From Sipunculus nudus (lineage: Eukaryota > Annelida > Sipuncula > Golfingiida > Sipunculidae): DNA of 64,000 nucleotides. The first letter of the stretch is position 1. Each line of letters begins with the position of its first letter. The position numbers and the translations under genes were made by a program. The notes under the pieces were generated by a model. That model worked only from the letters and a program-made list of their open reading frames with translations. It was not told the DNA's origin and ran no database searches. Where the stretch lies: NCBI GenBank assembly GCA_026874595.1, contig JAPPUL010000088.1, positions 1 to 64,000 of the forward strand. The letters run 5' to 3'. Below are positions 26,847 to 36,208 of this stretch, one piece after another.

Positions 26847-27899
26847 TTAAAAAATACGTTTAAACTCATTAATATATAGGTTAGCAATTGCGTTGCTGTA
26901 AATGAATAGAACATTTTCGTCATTGGATTTGTTAGCGTTTTTAGAGAAGTTAAAAGAGCCTGTTATAGTAATATAGTCGTCAATGATAATAACCTTATGA
27001 TGCATGATGTACTTATTGTTGTCTTTTTTGACCTTAATACCGATTTTAGACATGGGATGGAACTGAGAATAAGAAGAGATACCGAATTTTTCAAAAAGCC
27101 CCAAAACAGGTATTCCTTTTAAGAACTTACGAATGATAACAGCAGAGATATCTTTATCAGTAAAGCTAAAAGCGTAAAAAGTAATGGACTTCTTAGCTTT
27201 CTTAAGTTCCTCTACAATATGTTTTTTCACATTGTTCTCGGGAGCGAATAAAGTTTTTATTATAATTTTCTCTGTATTTTTGTTATGTATGGTAATACTT
27301 TGGAAAGGGATAGTTTTGGGAGATTTAATACCGAAAGCGTTCTGGTGGAACATTTCATTAAATTCGCTAATAAAGTTAGCAGCCAATTTATTAGATTTAA
27401 TGATTAAAGAGTTGTTGTTGTTATGAAATAAACCTCGAGTAGTAATATTAGCGCTACCGGTCCAAACGATGAGCTTATCAAAAACAAAGAACTTGTTATG
27501 CATTTTAGCAGAGCGTTTATCATTGACAATGGGAATGTTAGCGTTCATAAGGAGGGTAACATCCTTTCGTTTAAGATATTTGTTGTCAACAATAACCTTA
27601 ACATCAAGTCCACGTTTTCGAGCATTAATCAAAGCGCTAGTAACGGGTCTGTAATGTATTTCCTGCAAAGCGGCATATATAGAGAGTTTAGAGTTGTTAA
27701 TAAGGGAGATAAGCCTTGAGTGGACATTATGCTTTTTAGTAAAGAGAGTAATTATATAATCGTTTTGAATGGGGAGTTTCTTAGTATAGTTGTTAGATTG
27801 GATTGAACAAAAGAGAGTAGGAGGGGGTATAATAAAAATAATAAAAGAGAAAAGCAGCAAAGATTTTTTGGGATTAAGTATAAACTGTAGCATAAACAA
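26847..27899 (-). CDS. Exported phospholipase D-like protein
   Basis: A 350-residue protein with a hydrophobic N-terminus (about 5-32) acting as signal or anchor, then two PLD half-sites. The first is MHNKFFVFD followed by TGSANIT (about 135-155), and the second is MHHKVIIIDD followed by TGSFNFS (about 300-320). Both HxK motifs are intact, so it should be active on a phosphodiester. Related exported single-polypeptide enzymes include nucleases and cardiolipin- or phosphatidyl-cleaving enzymes; substrate choice cannot be made here. No immunity or secretion gene is adjacent. The gene stands alone on the minus strand. Confidence 0.88.
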   Translation of the reverse strand: MFMLQFILNPKKSLLLFSFIIFIIPPPTLFCSIQSNNYTKKLPIQNDYIITLFTKKHNVHSRLISLINNSKLSIYAALQEIHYRPVTSALINARKRGLDVKVIVDNKYLKRKDVTLLMNANIPIVNDKRSAKMHNKFFVFDKLIVWTGSANITTRGLFHNNNNSLIIKSNKLAANFISEFNEMFHQNAFGIKSPKTIPFQSITIHNKNTEKIIIKTLFAPENNVKKHIVEELKKAKKSITFYAFSFTDKDISAVIIRKFLKGIPVLGLFEKFGISSYSQFHPMSKIGIKVKKDNNKYIMHHKVIIIDDYITITGSFNFSKNANKSNDENVLFIYSNAIANLYINEFKRIF

Positions 27900-27997
27900 A
27901 GTCCGTAAAGAAATAAGGAATTAAAAAGAAACTAATATTATAATATACAGATAAAAGGGAAGATAAATAACAGATAATTAATGAAAAAGTAGTTTTA

Positions 27998-28041
27998 AAA
28001 AGGATAAAGGAAGGATAAAGGAAGGATAAAGGAATGATAAA
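27998..28041 (+). repeat. 11-bp tandem repeat carrying the ribosome-binding site and start codon
   Basis: Unit GGAAGGATAAA is repeated four times (first copy AAAAGGATAAA, last copy GGAATGATAAA). The single change in the last copy creates the ATG at 28034, and the preceding copies supply consecutive GGAAGG Shine-Dalgarno-like boxes. Confidence 0.9.
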
Positions 28042-28627
28042 GTACTTAAAGCAGATATTATATATGTTAATATATATGCAGCTGCTGCTTCTAATGTTAA
28101 GCGAATGGGGTTATGGACTTAAGGAGGTACGGCAGCGAGGGCGGATAGTATTTTATAATGAGAAGGGCTTAAAGGTAAAGTCGTATTATCTTCGTAATAA
28201 TCGGGTAGTATACGTAAATAGATATTACTATTCAGGTCGCTTATGCGTAAAGAAAGCGACCCTGCGCGGGCGTAAGGTGCTGTCGGTATATTTGTATGAA
28301 TATCATAAAGAGAGCGAACAAATAAGTTTAAAGAAGTTTTATTATAAAAACAAGTTTAAGTATTTAATAAGATATGATATAAACGGAATAGCGATAGAGC
28401 GAAGCAATCGAGAAGATGGAGAAGTATTATCGAAGGAGGAAAGATTAGAAAGGTTAGAAGGAAGAGAGGTATCAAACGGTGGTTCATCTGGTGTTGTAGA
28501 GGAGGGTAGAAAAAAGGCTAAAGGAGATTCTGGAGGGGGAGGGGGCAGAGAGAGGGGAGCAAACGAGGGAGCAAACGAGGGAGCAAACGAGGGAGCAAAC
28601 GAGGGAGCAGGAGAATCTAAAAAATGA
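28034..28627 (+). CDS. Hypothetical exported protein with Gly/Ala/Asn/Glu repeat tail
   Basis: A 197-residue protein. The first 26 residues are a hydrophobic signal or anchor (LYMLIYMQLLLLML). Residues 30-120 contain Tyr-rich, strand-like repeats with YNEKGLKVKSYY, YYYSGRL and YDINGIAI, reminiscent of the toxin-associated MORN-variant pattern, but too loose to assign. The tail (about 155-197) is low complexity, ending in four GANE repeats encoded by a 12-bp tandem array. It begins a plus-strand run that continues through lysA. Confidence 0.6.
   Translation: MIKYLKQILYMLIYMQLLLLMLSEWGYGLKEVRQRGRIVFYNEKGLKVKSYYLRNNRVVYVNRYYYSGRLCVKKATLRGRKVLSVYLYEYHKESEQISLKKFYYKNKFKYLIRYDINGIAIERSNREDGEVLSKEERLERLEGREVSNGGSSGVVEEGRKKAKGDSGGGGGRERGANEGANEGANEGANEGAGESKK
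28555..28609 (+). repeat. 12-bp in-frame tandem repeat
   Basis: Unit GGGAGCAAACGA occurs four times exactly, then a partial copy. It encodes the GANE repeats at the end of the upstream hypothetical protein. Identical copies suggest recent expansion. Confidence 0.95.
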
Positions 28628-28687
28628 ATGTAGGGGGAAGGGGACAAAATATAAAATATGAAAGAAGTAAAGAGGAGGTAGAAAAAG

Positions 28688-29659
28688 ATGTTTTCGTTTG
28701 AAAAGAATTATATAAGAGAGCAGCTGGATTTATTAAACAGCCTACAAGATGAGATAATCAGATTAAATAGTTTAAGTAGAGAAAAGCTAAAGGGAGCAGC
28801 AGAAGTAGCAGCAGGAGCGGAAGTAGCAGCAGGAGTAGAAGGGAGTAATGCAGAATTAATAATTTATGTAAAGAAGGCGCTAAACTACTTTCAAGAGAAA
28901 GTTTTCGCAGGTGAGGATGTTATCGGTCGTGATAAACTATATCTAAAGGCCTTAAGCTTTCTTTCGAACGCACTAAGTTTTTATGGGAGCAAAGAGGTTC
29001 CTTTTGACGAATTTGATAGAAACCTGTTAATATTGTGTGGAGATTTGGGTATGGATGATGGTTTAAGTAGAGGAGAAGAAGAAGGGGGCATGCCAGAAGA
29101 GAGAGGAAAGGAATTGTCAGAAGACATTCCTAAAAAAGAGGATGTGAGTTTATGGGGAAGCTATGCTATTAAAGCTACAAGAGGTATAGATATTTTAGAA
29201 GATGTAGGGGCGGAGGAAGAGGAAAAGGAAAAGGAAGAGGAAAAGGAAAAGGAAAAGGAAAAGGAAGAGGAAAAGGAAGAGGAAAAGGAAAAGGAAGAGG
29301 AAAAGGAAAAGGAAGAGGAAAAGGAAGAGGAAAAGGAAGAGGAAAAGGAAGAGGAAAAGGAAAAGGAAAAGGAAGAGGAAAAGGAAAAGGAAGAGGAAAA
29401 GGAAGAGGAAAAGGAAGATATATTTAAAGATAAGAGTTTGAACGAGATGCTTAACGAGGGTTCATTCAGTGGATTGGGAGGAGGGGAGGGTCAGGAGGCG
29501 GAGTGGCTAGGGGAGAAGAGTATAGAGGGAGTTGAAGTAGAGAAGCAAGAAGCAGCTTCAGAGTCATTGGGAGGCGGTAAAGCTAGAGATCTTAAAAGCT
29601 ATAAAGATATAATATTGGCAGAGGGAGTAGAAGAACTTGGGGAGGAGGAGGCAAAATAA
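28688..29659 (+). CDS. Hypothetical acidic protein with long Glu/Lys repeat
   Basis: A 323-residue cytoplasmic protein with no signal peptide. The N-terminal 120 residues look globular and helical (NYIREQLDLLNSLQDEIIRL, then KKALNYFQEKVFAGEDV). Residues about 178-240 are an almost pure Glu/Lys tract encoded by a mosaic of GAAAAG and GAAGAG units, expected to form a long charged helix. The C-terminus is short and acidic. The ATG has AGGAGG upstream. Family unknown. It precedes lysA by 66 bases. Confidence 0.65.
   Translation: MFSFEKNYIREQLDLLNSLQDEIIRLNSLSREKLKGAAEVAAGAEVAAGVEGSNAELIIYVKKALNYFQEKVFAGEDVIGRDKLYLKALSFLSNALSFYGSKEVPFDEFDRNLLILCGDLGMDDGLSRGEEEGGMPEERGKELSEDIPKKEDVSLWGSYAIKATRGIDILEDVGAEEEEKEKEEEKEKEKEKEEEKEEEKEKEEEKEKEEEKEEEKEEEKEEEKEKEKEEEKEKEEEKEEEKEDIFKDKSLNEMLNEGSFSGLGGGEGQEAEWLGEKSIEGVEVEKQEAASESLGGGKARDLKSYKDIILAEGVEELGEEEAK
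29211..29418 (+). repeat. GAAAAG/GAAGAG hexamer mosaic repeat
   Basis: About 200 bases made almost only of two hexamers in changing order, encoding EEKEKE-type sequence in frame. The coding strand is entirely purine here. Confidence 0.93.
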
Positions 29660-29725
29660 TGTAGAATCTACTTTTTAAAAGTAGCAAAGCAAGAAGGAAC
29701 AAAGGAGCTAAAGTAAGGAGAAAAG

Positions 29726-30940
29726 ATGAAAATAGATAATGTAGAAGGTCTTATAAAGGACTATGGTAGTCCCTTATACTGTTATGATGAAGAAAAGATA
29801 CAAAAGCGTTATAAAGAATTAAACGAAGCGATTATTTACCCTAAAAAGAAGATATACTACGCCTGCAAAGCGAATACAAACATATGGATAATGAAGAAGC
29901 TGCGCGAATCGGGAGCAAATATAGATGCGGTATCGCCGATAGAGGTAAAGCTAGCCTACGAGGCAGGGTATAAAGCAGATCAAATACTATATACAGGAGA
30001 CAGTACAAGCATAGAAGAGATGGAATTTTGTTTATCGGAGGGGATACTGCAGAATTTGGGTTCACTAACGCAGCTAAGGAGTTACGGAGAGCTACGTCCA
30101 AACACAAAAGTATGCATAAGAATAAACCCGGACTGCGGAGCAGGTCATCACAATCATACAATAACAGGAGGCCCAAAGAGCAAATTTGGAATATACTTCG
30201 ACAAGATAGAAGAGATAAAGCAATTGTGTAAAGAGTATGAGCTTGTGGTATCGGGCCTGCATAGTCACATAGGGTCAGGAATACTAAAGGTGGAGGAATT
30301 TTTAAAAGCAGTAAATATAGTACTTGAAACGGCCTTAGAATTTAAAGATTTAGATTTTATAGATTTTGGAGGAGGGCTTGGGATACCGTATAAGCCAGAA
30401 GAAAAAGGACTTGATGTAAATGAATTTGGTTTTGAGCTAAGCAAACGCTTTAGCGAGTTCGTAAAAGGGTATGGGAAGGAATTATACATGTATTTGGAGC
30501 CGGGACGCTATATAGTGGGCGAGGCAGGAGTATTGCTAACTCGCGTAACGAACATAAAAGAGACTCCAAGCCATAAATTTGTGGGAACAGACACAGGGTT
30601 TAATCATCTGATAAGGCCGATGGCGTATGGGAGTTACCATAGGATAAGAAACTATACAAACTTGAGAGGGGAAGAAGAAGAGGTGGTAATAACGGGAAAT
30701 ATATGCGAGAGTGGAGATGTTTTCACACAAGGCAGAGAAGGTATAGAGGGCAGACGGCTTAACAAGGTACGGGTGGGGGACATATTAGGAATAGAGGACG
30801 TGGGAGCATATGGTTATTCGATGTCGTCACAATATAATAGTCGGGTTAGGCCGGCTGAGGTATTCTTTAGCAAAGGAGTGGTAAGACTAATAAGGCGCCG
30901 AGAGAGTTACGAGGATCTTCTACGAACGATGCAAGTATAG
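29726..30940 (+). CDS. lysA: Diaminopimelate decarboxylase
   Basis: PLP enzyme converting meso-diaminopimelate to lysine, the last step of that pathway. Fold type III barrel with PLP Lys48 in YYACKAN. HSHIGSGI lies near 178, DFGGGLGIPY (PLP phosphate binding) near 215 and EPGRYIVGEAG near 258. The substrate-determining CESGDVF lies near 332. At 404 residues it is complete. SD AAGGAG precedes the ATG by 7 bases. The CESGD box separates it from arginine or ornithine decarboxylases of the same fold. Confidence 0.95.
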   Translation: MKIDNVEGLIKDYGSPLYCYDEEKIQKRYKELNEAIIYPKKKIYYACKANTNIWIMKKLRESGANIDAVSPIEVKLAYEAGYKADQILYTGDSTSIEEMEFCLSEGILQNLGSLTQLRSYGELRPNTKVCIRINPDCGAGHHNHTITGGPKSKFGIYFDKIEEIKQLCKEYELVVSGLHSHIGSGILKVEEFLKAVNIVLETALEFKDLDFIDFGGGLGIPYKPEEKGLDVNEFGFELSKRFSEFVKGYGKELYMYLEPGRYIVGEAGVLLTRVTNIKETPSHKFVGTDTGFNHLIRPMAYGSYHRIRNYTNLRGEEEEVVITGNICESGDVFTQGREGIEGRRLNKVRVGDILGIEDVGAYGYSMSSQYNSRVRPAEVFFSKGVVRLIRRRESYEDLLRTMQV

Positions 30941-31004
30941 GATATAGGGTATAGATAGATATGTAAAGATTGATTAAACCGAGTAAATAAAGTAAGGTAA
31001 AAAG

Positions 31005-32918
31005 ATGGAAAAGAGCAAAAGCGAAAAAGAGGGAGGAAGCGGAGGTTATGGAGGAGGAGGTGGAGAAGACATGAAAGGTTTGCAAGGAGGAGAGCTATTG
31101 CGAAGAGAGGAGGTATTGGAGAATCTAGCTAAATTGCGAGAGTGGCTATTAGCAAAAGGGCATGCGGGCATAATATTGTTATCAACAGATGAATATCTAA
31201 CCGAGTACATACCTTTGTATAAGAATGATAGATATCATGCAAGTGGATTTAGCGGGTCAACGGGCGACATGCTAATAACGCTTGCTGGAAATTATATATA
31301 CGTGGATGGTCGTTATACATTACAAGCTAAGAAAGAGGCGGTTTTTGGGGTATTAGTTCGGGAGGGGGGAGGGATGGGTTTATTGGATGAAGATATAGAG
31401 GGATTTCTTAAAGAAGTATGTTCTGATGGTATTAAACGAGGCACTGCACCTCGAATATTGATAGATGGTAGAAAGCAGAGTAAGAGGGGCTACGATAGGC
31501 TAAGCGGGGTAGTTGAATCTTTTGGGGGGATATTAGACAGTGAAAGTTTTTCTAGGTTTAGATTTGTAAATAGTCTTAAAGATAAGGGTGAGTGGTGGGG
31601 TGGTGGCAGAGGAGATGAGGGAGCAGTAGAGGTTTTAGAGAGTGAGACACACCAGACAAAGATAAGTTATAAACTAAATAAGTTACGAGCAAAGATGTCG
31701 GAGCATAATCTTGATTATGTTGTACTAAGCGCAATAGATGAGTTATCGTATATATACAATTTAAGGAGTTATGCGCAAGGGATATATAGTTCATCAGCAC
31801 GCGGGATAAGTATGGTAGGGAAGGAAGGGGCGTATATATTCTTAGAAGGGATATCAGAGGATGTTAAGGAGGGTTTGGTTGGTAGAGAGGGTATAAATGT
31901 GAATAAGCTATTAGAGTATAAATCTTTTATAGAAAAGGAGTTTTTAAAAGGGGTAGAGGTAGAGGAGGAGGGTAAAGCTAAAAGAGTAATCCGGGTGGGT
32001 TATGATGGCAGAATGCTTAGTAAGAGTAGATACGAAGAGCTGCATAGGAGCTGTAATTCTAGGGTAGAACTTGTAGACAGTGGTAGTCTAATGTCACATA
32101 TGCGAAGTATAAAGGGAGGGGAAGAACTTGAAATAATGGAAGATGGTTTTGCGCGAGCAGATTTAGTGATGGAGGATGCAATAAAATATATAAAAGAGGG
32201 AATAAAGCGAGGAGAGGAGCTAACGGAAGAGAGAGTATACAATAAGATAGAAGAGTTTTTTAAGATACGCGGAGCCCGCGGACTTAGCTTCTCGCCGATA
32301 GTAGCAAGCGGAGAAAACAGCGCCTATGTACACTATACCCGACCTGATAGGGATAAAAGGATAGAAGAGGGGGAATTAATGCTTCTGGACATAGGAGGGT
32401 ATTGGGAAGGAGGATATGCAACAGACTTAACTCGAACATTTCAAGTAGGGGGCTTGCCAAAGAAAGAATATAAAGATATATATACGATAGTGCTAAAGGC
32501 GTCAATCCAACTTTTAAGTTTAACATATCCAGTAGGGACAAAAGGCTATGAACTAAACAATTTAGGACAGGGGATATTATGGAGTTATGGGTATAGTTGT
32601 CCGCATGGGTTAGGGCATGGCATAGGTTTAAATGTACATGAGAGTCCTCCGGTGCTGGGTGGGAGTATAGGTGCATCTGGCGGAGGGTATAAGATAGAGG
32701 ATGGGATGGTATTTACAATAGAGCCTGGAATATATATAGAAGGTGTTGGAGGGGTGCGAATAGAGAACGTTGTACAAGCGCAACATGTTGATAAAAAGGA
32801 TGGATGGTTATGCATGCGGCTTTTAACGCATGCGAAACTTGACGGTAATTTAATAGATAAAAGTTACTTAACAGCAAAAGAGCTTGATTGGCTTAATAGA
32901 AATTACGCTTTAAGCTAA
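31005..32918 (+). CDS. pepP: Xaa-Pro aminopeptidase (M24B, aminopeptidase P)
   Basis: Di-metal peptidase that removes an N-terminal residue preceding proline. The creatinase N-domains occupy about 35-380. The pita-bread catalytic domain has all five metal ligands: two Asp in LLDIGGYWEGGYATDLTRTF, His in HGLGHGIGLNVHES, Glu in FTIEPGIY and Glu in GVRIENVV. At 637 residues it is the long three-domain type. The first 25 residues are a Gly/Glu/Lys-rich extension not expected in the family, fitting the low-complexity insertions seen elsewhere in this window. Confidence 0.94.
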   Translation: MEKSKSEKEGGSGGYGGGGGEDMKGLQGGELLRREEVLENLAKLREWLLAKGHAGIILLSTDEYLTEYIPLYKNDRYHASGFSGSTGDMLITLAGNYIYVDGRYTLQAKKEAVFGVLVREGGGMGLLDEDIEGFLKEVCSDGIKRGTAPRILIDGRKQSKRGYDRLSGVVESFGGILDSESFSRFRFVNSLKDKGEWWGGGRGDEGAVEVLESETHQTKISYKLNKLRAKMSEHNLDYVVLSAIDELSYIYNLRSYAQGIYSSSARGISMVGKEGAYIFLEGISEDVKEGLVGREGINVNKLLEYKSFIEKEFLKGVEVEEEGKAKRVIRVGYDGRMLSKSRYEELHRSCNSRVELVDSGSLMSHMRSIKGGEELEIMEDGFARADLVMEDAIKYIKEGIKRGEELTEERVYNKIEEFFKIRGARGLSFSPIVASGENSAYVHYTRPDRDKRIEEGELMLLDIGGYWEGGYATDLTRTFQVGGLPKKEYKDIYTIVLKASIQLLSLTYPVGTKGYELNNLGQGILWSYGYSCPHGLGHGIGLNVHESPPVLGGSIGASGGGYKIEDGMVFTIEPGIYIEGVGGVRIENVVQAQHVDKKDGWLCMRLLTHAKLDGNLIDKSYLTAKELDWLNRNYALS

Positions 32919-32956
32919 AGAATAAATTAGGGTTTTAAAAAAAAAAGAAGAAGAAT

Positions 32957-34348
32957 ATGTTAAAGATAAATACACTGCCCGAAGGACTTTTGAATCTGGG
33001 TAAAAAGATATTGGAACGTGGTGGGGAGGTAATATTGTATGGGGAGGGTCTTGCAGATGACTTATTGTATGGTGGAGATGGTGCTAAGCGGCTTGGAAGA
33101 TATTATACAATGCTAACGACGCTATGCTTAAATGAGGTATTAGCTAGTGTAGGACTTGAAAAAGTAAAGCGTAGAGGAGAGTTAAAATACATTCATCTAA
33201 AAAGCGAAGAGGGGGGAGTAGGATATAAGAATGAGTCATCGCTAAGGATAGAAGATAAACTTACAGAGGATAAATATTATATAAAGGTAGAGAGGAGTGA
33301 AGATATATTAAAGCGAGTTAGTGCAAACTTGCTAATAATAGATAAGGTATGGTATGATTTTAGAAGTTTCCATAATGTAGAAGGGCTTGAAGATATACTA
33401 AACAAGGGGAGGATATACTTTAGTGCATCCGAACGAGAAGCACTAAGCAAGGATGAACTTAGTCTATTTCGTTATATACGGTATAAAGTAAAGTATGGTT
33501 TTAGAGAAGAAGAGGAGGGTATAAAAGAGGAGGCAGGAGATTGTAGAGTACTTTATCCAAAACATGCATGGAAGCGGGAGCTACTAAGCCTAATGGAGCT
33601 AGAAAGGCCAAGCGAAGCGTTTGAGGAGCTACGTAAGATAGGATTAATGTCAAAGATATTAAAAGAGCTTTTAGAAGGCTATAATGTAAGTCAAAACGAG
33701 TATCACAAATATGATGTTTACTATCATAGTTTAAAAGCGTGCGATAGTGCAAGTAAGGACTCGCCGTTAATTCGGTTTGCAGCCTTATTTCATGACATAG
33801 GCAAACCTCGCTCAAAGCGTGTAAAAAGAGAAGGAGGTGAGGATGGGCAAAAGAGCGTCTTTTACGATCATGAAAACATAGGAGCACGAATGACTTATAG
33901 AATACTAAAGCGCTTTGGCTTTATGCATATAGATGCACAGAGGGTATCGAATTTAGTAAGGCTTCATATGTTTCATTACACACCACTCTGGACGGACAAA
34001 GCAGTAAAACGGTTTATGAAGAAGGCAGACAAAGAGCTAAAGAATTTGTTAGAGCTTAGGAAGGCAGACAGGGTAGGTAGCGGGACAAAGAAGGCGTATT
34101 CCTTATCGGTAGATAATCTGCTGAAGAGAATAGAGGAAGTAGAGAAGGATAATAAAAGGTTTAAGGTAAAGGATCTGGTGATAGGAGGAGGTGATATAAT
34201 GGAACATTTTGCTATAGAAGAAGGTCCTGCTGTAGGCGAGATACTAGATTATTTGCTAAAAGCCGTAATATTTGGAGAGGTTATGAATGATCGAGAAGCT
34301 TTGCTAAAGCACGCTGAAAACATGAGTCTATCTAAAAAGGCCTTATAA
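32957..34348 (+). CDS. CCA-enzyme-like protein with HD domain and degenerate nucleotidyltransferase domain
   Basis: From about residue 200 this matches the C-terminal half of bacterial CCA-adding enzymes/poly(A) polymerases: YHSLKAC, then the HD box FHDIGKPRSKR (about 278), HEN, then KDLVIGGGDIMEHF and VGEILDYLLKAV. The first half aligns in outline (GLEDILNKGRIYFS matches the conserved segment after the palm). However, the catalytic parts appear to be missing: the GGxVRD loop reads GEGLADDLL, and no DxD follows where DIDIAT is expected. HD-type phosphohydrolase activity may remain. An alternative is a divergent but active enzyme that I misalign. Confidence 0.75.
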   Translation: MLKINTLPEGLLNLGKKILERGGEVILYGEGLADDLLYGGDGAKRLGRYYTMLTTLCLNEVLASVGLEKVKRRGELKYIHLKSEEGGVGYKNESSLRIEDKLTEDKYYIKVERSEDILKRVSANLLIIDKVWYDFRSFHNVEGLEDILNKGRIYFSASEREALSKDELSLFRYIRYKVKYGFREEEEGIKEEAGDCRVLYPKHAWKRELLSLMELERPSEAFEELRKIGLMSKILKELLEGYNVSQNEYHKYDVYYHSLKACDSASKDSPLIRFAALFHDIGKPRSKRVKREGGEDGQKSVFYDHENIGARMTYRILKRFGFMHIDAQRVSNLVRLHMFHYTPLWTDKAVKRFMKKADKELKNLLELRKADRVGSGTKKAYSLSVDNLLKRIEEVEKDNKRFKVKDLVIGGGDIMEHFAIEEGPAVGEILDYLLKAVIFGEVMNDREALLKHAENMSLSKKAL

Positions 34349-34723
34349 AGGTAGATGTGTTTTTAGCAGAGTTTAAGATATGTAAGACAGGTGGGATTTG
34401 AAGGATATGCTAATGTATCAAAGGGTAGTTTTTAGAGTAGTTTTTATGGAAGTTTTATAAAGACTTAAATGCATAACTTAAGCTTTGTAGCCCCCTAAGA
34501 AAACAAAGACAGGGTAAAATACTAAACATATAAAAAACATATTGTCAATAAGCAAGAGAATATAAGTTAGACTTGCCTTATAATGGGATAAAACTACTCG
34601 TTAGAATGCAGGAAGGATGTACTGGCATATTGCTAAACGGCTGAGAGAACGGATGTTGTAGAAAATGCTAATGTCGTTTTATCAAGAAAGGATGATTTTT
34701 TATTTACAAAACCCTAACATTGA
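34349..34723. other. Intergenic region, nothing supported
   Basis: 375 bases between the HD protein (+) and pyk (-), which converge here. Stops are frequent in all frames. No strong hairpin with a T-run was seen, although a T-run near 34693 may end plus-strand transcripts. Confidence 0.5.
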
Positions 34724-36124
34724 TTAATATAGTCTTATAGCACTCATTTTATTAAAAGAGCATTCAATAATGATTTGAGGTTGTTTACCTTTGGAGTTAA
34801 TTATATTTTTAGTAATGGTAAGTTTTTCTTTGTTGCTTAAGTTTTCTTCTTTTTCAAGTATAGGTATAACATTCCAATAAAGGGTTAGCTGGCAAGCGAC
34901 TTTAGGACTTGCTGTTATGGCAATTATATTAGGATAGGGATGATATTTGCTTATAAGCTGAACGGAATGAGGATTGTTTGTATGTATGGTAATAGATTTT
35001 GCTTTTAGGTTTTTAGCCATCGCACAAGCGGATATAGCAATAGCCTCTTCGGTATCGTTATCTTTGGTTTTATCCATACCATGTTTTCTATAATAAAGGG
35101 TTTTAGAAGTACTTTCTATTTCGATGGCTATTTTATGCATAGTTTTAATAGTTTCTATGGGATAATCTCCTGCTGCGGTCTCACCAGATAACATAACGGC
35201 ATCAGCCCCATCGATAATAGCATTAGCAATATCCGAAACCTCAGCTCTAGTTGCTCGTGGATTTTTAATCATAGACTCAAGCATTTGTGTTGCAATAATA
35301 ACAGGACGGCTCATACGATTACACTTAAGCACGATTTCTTTTTGTAATAATGGAACTTGTTCAAGCGGCATCTCAACCCCAAGGTCGCCTCTGGCAACCA
35401 TAAGACAATCAGTCTTTTCTATAATAGCATCAATATTTTCTATTGCCTCAGGCCGTTCTATTTTTGCAATGATGGGTATATAATTATTCTCTGTGTGTTT
35501 TTTAATAAAGCTTCGAAGCAGGTTAATATCTTCTGGTTTGCGTACAAATGAAAGCGCTATAAAATCAAGTTCTTGTAAAAGAGCGAATTTGACAAATTCT
35601 TTATCTTTATCGGTAAAGGCAACTACGTCAATATTTGAAGATGGTATATTTATACCTTTTTTTGATTTTAAAACTCCCCCAACAATAATCTTACAAAGGA
35701 CTTCTTTTTTGCTTTTATCAGTAGATATAACTTCAAGAACAATAAGGCCATCATCAATAAGTAATTTATCTTTAGGTATAAGTTTAAGGATTCCGGTATA
35801 AGAGGTGCTTATAATGCCTTCATCACCAAGTAGAGGTTTTGTAGTAATTTGTAAAGTGTTACCTTTTTTAATAGTTACAGCATTATTCTTGATATCGCCA
35901 ATACGTATCTTAGGTCCTTGTAAATCGCCAATTAGACTTATAATTTTGTTTTTGTTTTTAGCAACAGTTCTAATAGTTTGTATATTATTTTCATGAGTAT
36001 CCCTGTCCCCATGCGAGAAGTTCAATCTAAAAATGTTAACTCCCTCATCGATAAGAGATGCTATAATATCTTGATTACTTGAAGAGGGTCCGATAGTTGC
36101 GATAATCTTAGTTTTGTTTTGCAT
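34724..36124 (-). CDS. pyk: Pyruvate kinase
   Basis: Makes pyruvate and ATP from phosphoenolpyruvate in glycolysis. It starts TKIIATIGPSS (5-15). The active-site NFSHGD lies near 36, IAKIERPEAIENID near 213, the signature MVARGDLGVEMPLEQVP near 239 and SGETAAGDYP near 305. At 466 residues it is complete through the C-terminal regulatory domain. Next upstream on the same strand is glyA, 84 bases away. Confidence 0.97.
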   Translation of the reverse strand: MQNKTKIIATIGPSSSNQDIIASLIDEGVNIFRLNFSHGDRDTHENNIQTIRTVAKNKNKIISLIGDLQGPKIRIGDIKNNAVTIKKGNTLQITTKPLLGDEGIISTSYTGILKLIPKDKLLIDDGLIVLEVISTDKSKKEVLCKIIVGGVLKSKKGINIPSSNIDVVAFTDKDKEFVKFALLQELDFIALSFVRKPEDINLLRSFIKKHTENNYIPIIAKIERPEAIENIDAIIEKTDCLMVARGDLGVEMPLEQVPLLQKEIVLKCNRMSRPVIIATQMLESMIKNPRATRAEVSDIANAIIDGADAVMLSGETAAGDYPIETIKTMHKIAIEIESTSKTLYYRKHGMDKTKDNDTEEAIAISACAMAKNLKAKSITIHTNNPHSVQLISKYHPYPNIIAITASPKVACQLTLYWNVIPILEKEENLSNKEKLTITKNIINSKGKQPQIIIECSFNKMSAIRLY

Positions 36125-36208
36125 GCAAGAAATATAATAACTCCTTAAGAGCTTGCGTTAAAATAATATATCTAAAAAGGTGATATAAAATAAGTGTAGA
36201 GAGTAGAG

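Noticed and set aside
28342-28647. Pro/Ser-rich minus-strand open frame opposite the GANE-repeat gene
   Set aside because: It is the antisense image of the purine-rich low-complexity coding strand, with no ribosome-binding site.
34630-34665. CTGAGAGAAC resembling part of a TPP riboswitch
   Set aside because: The other conserved segments of the riboswitch are absent and no thiamine gene follows.
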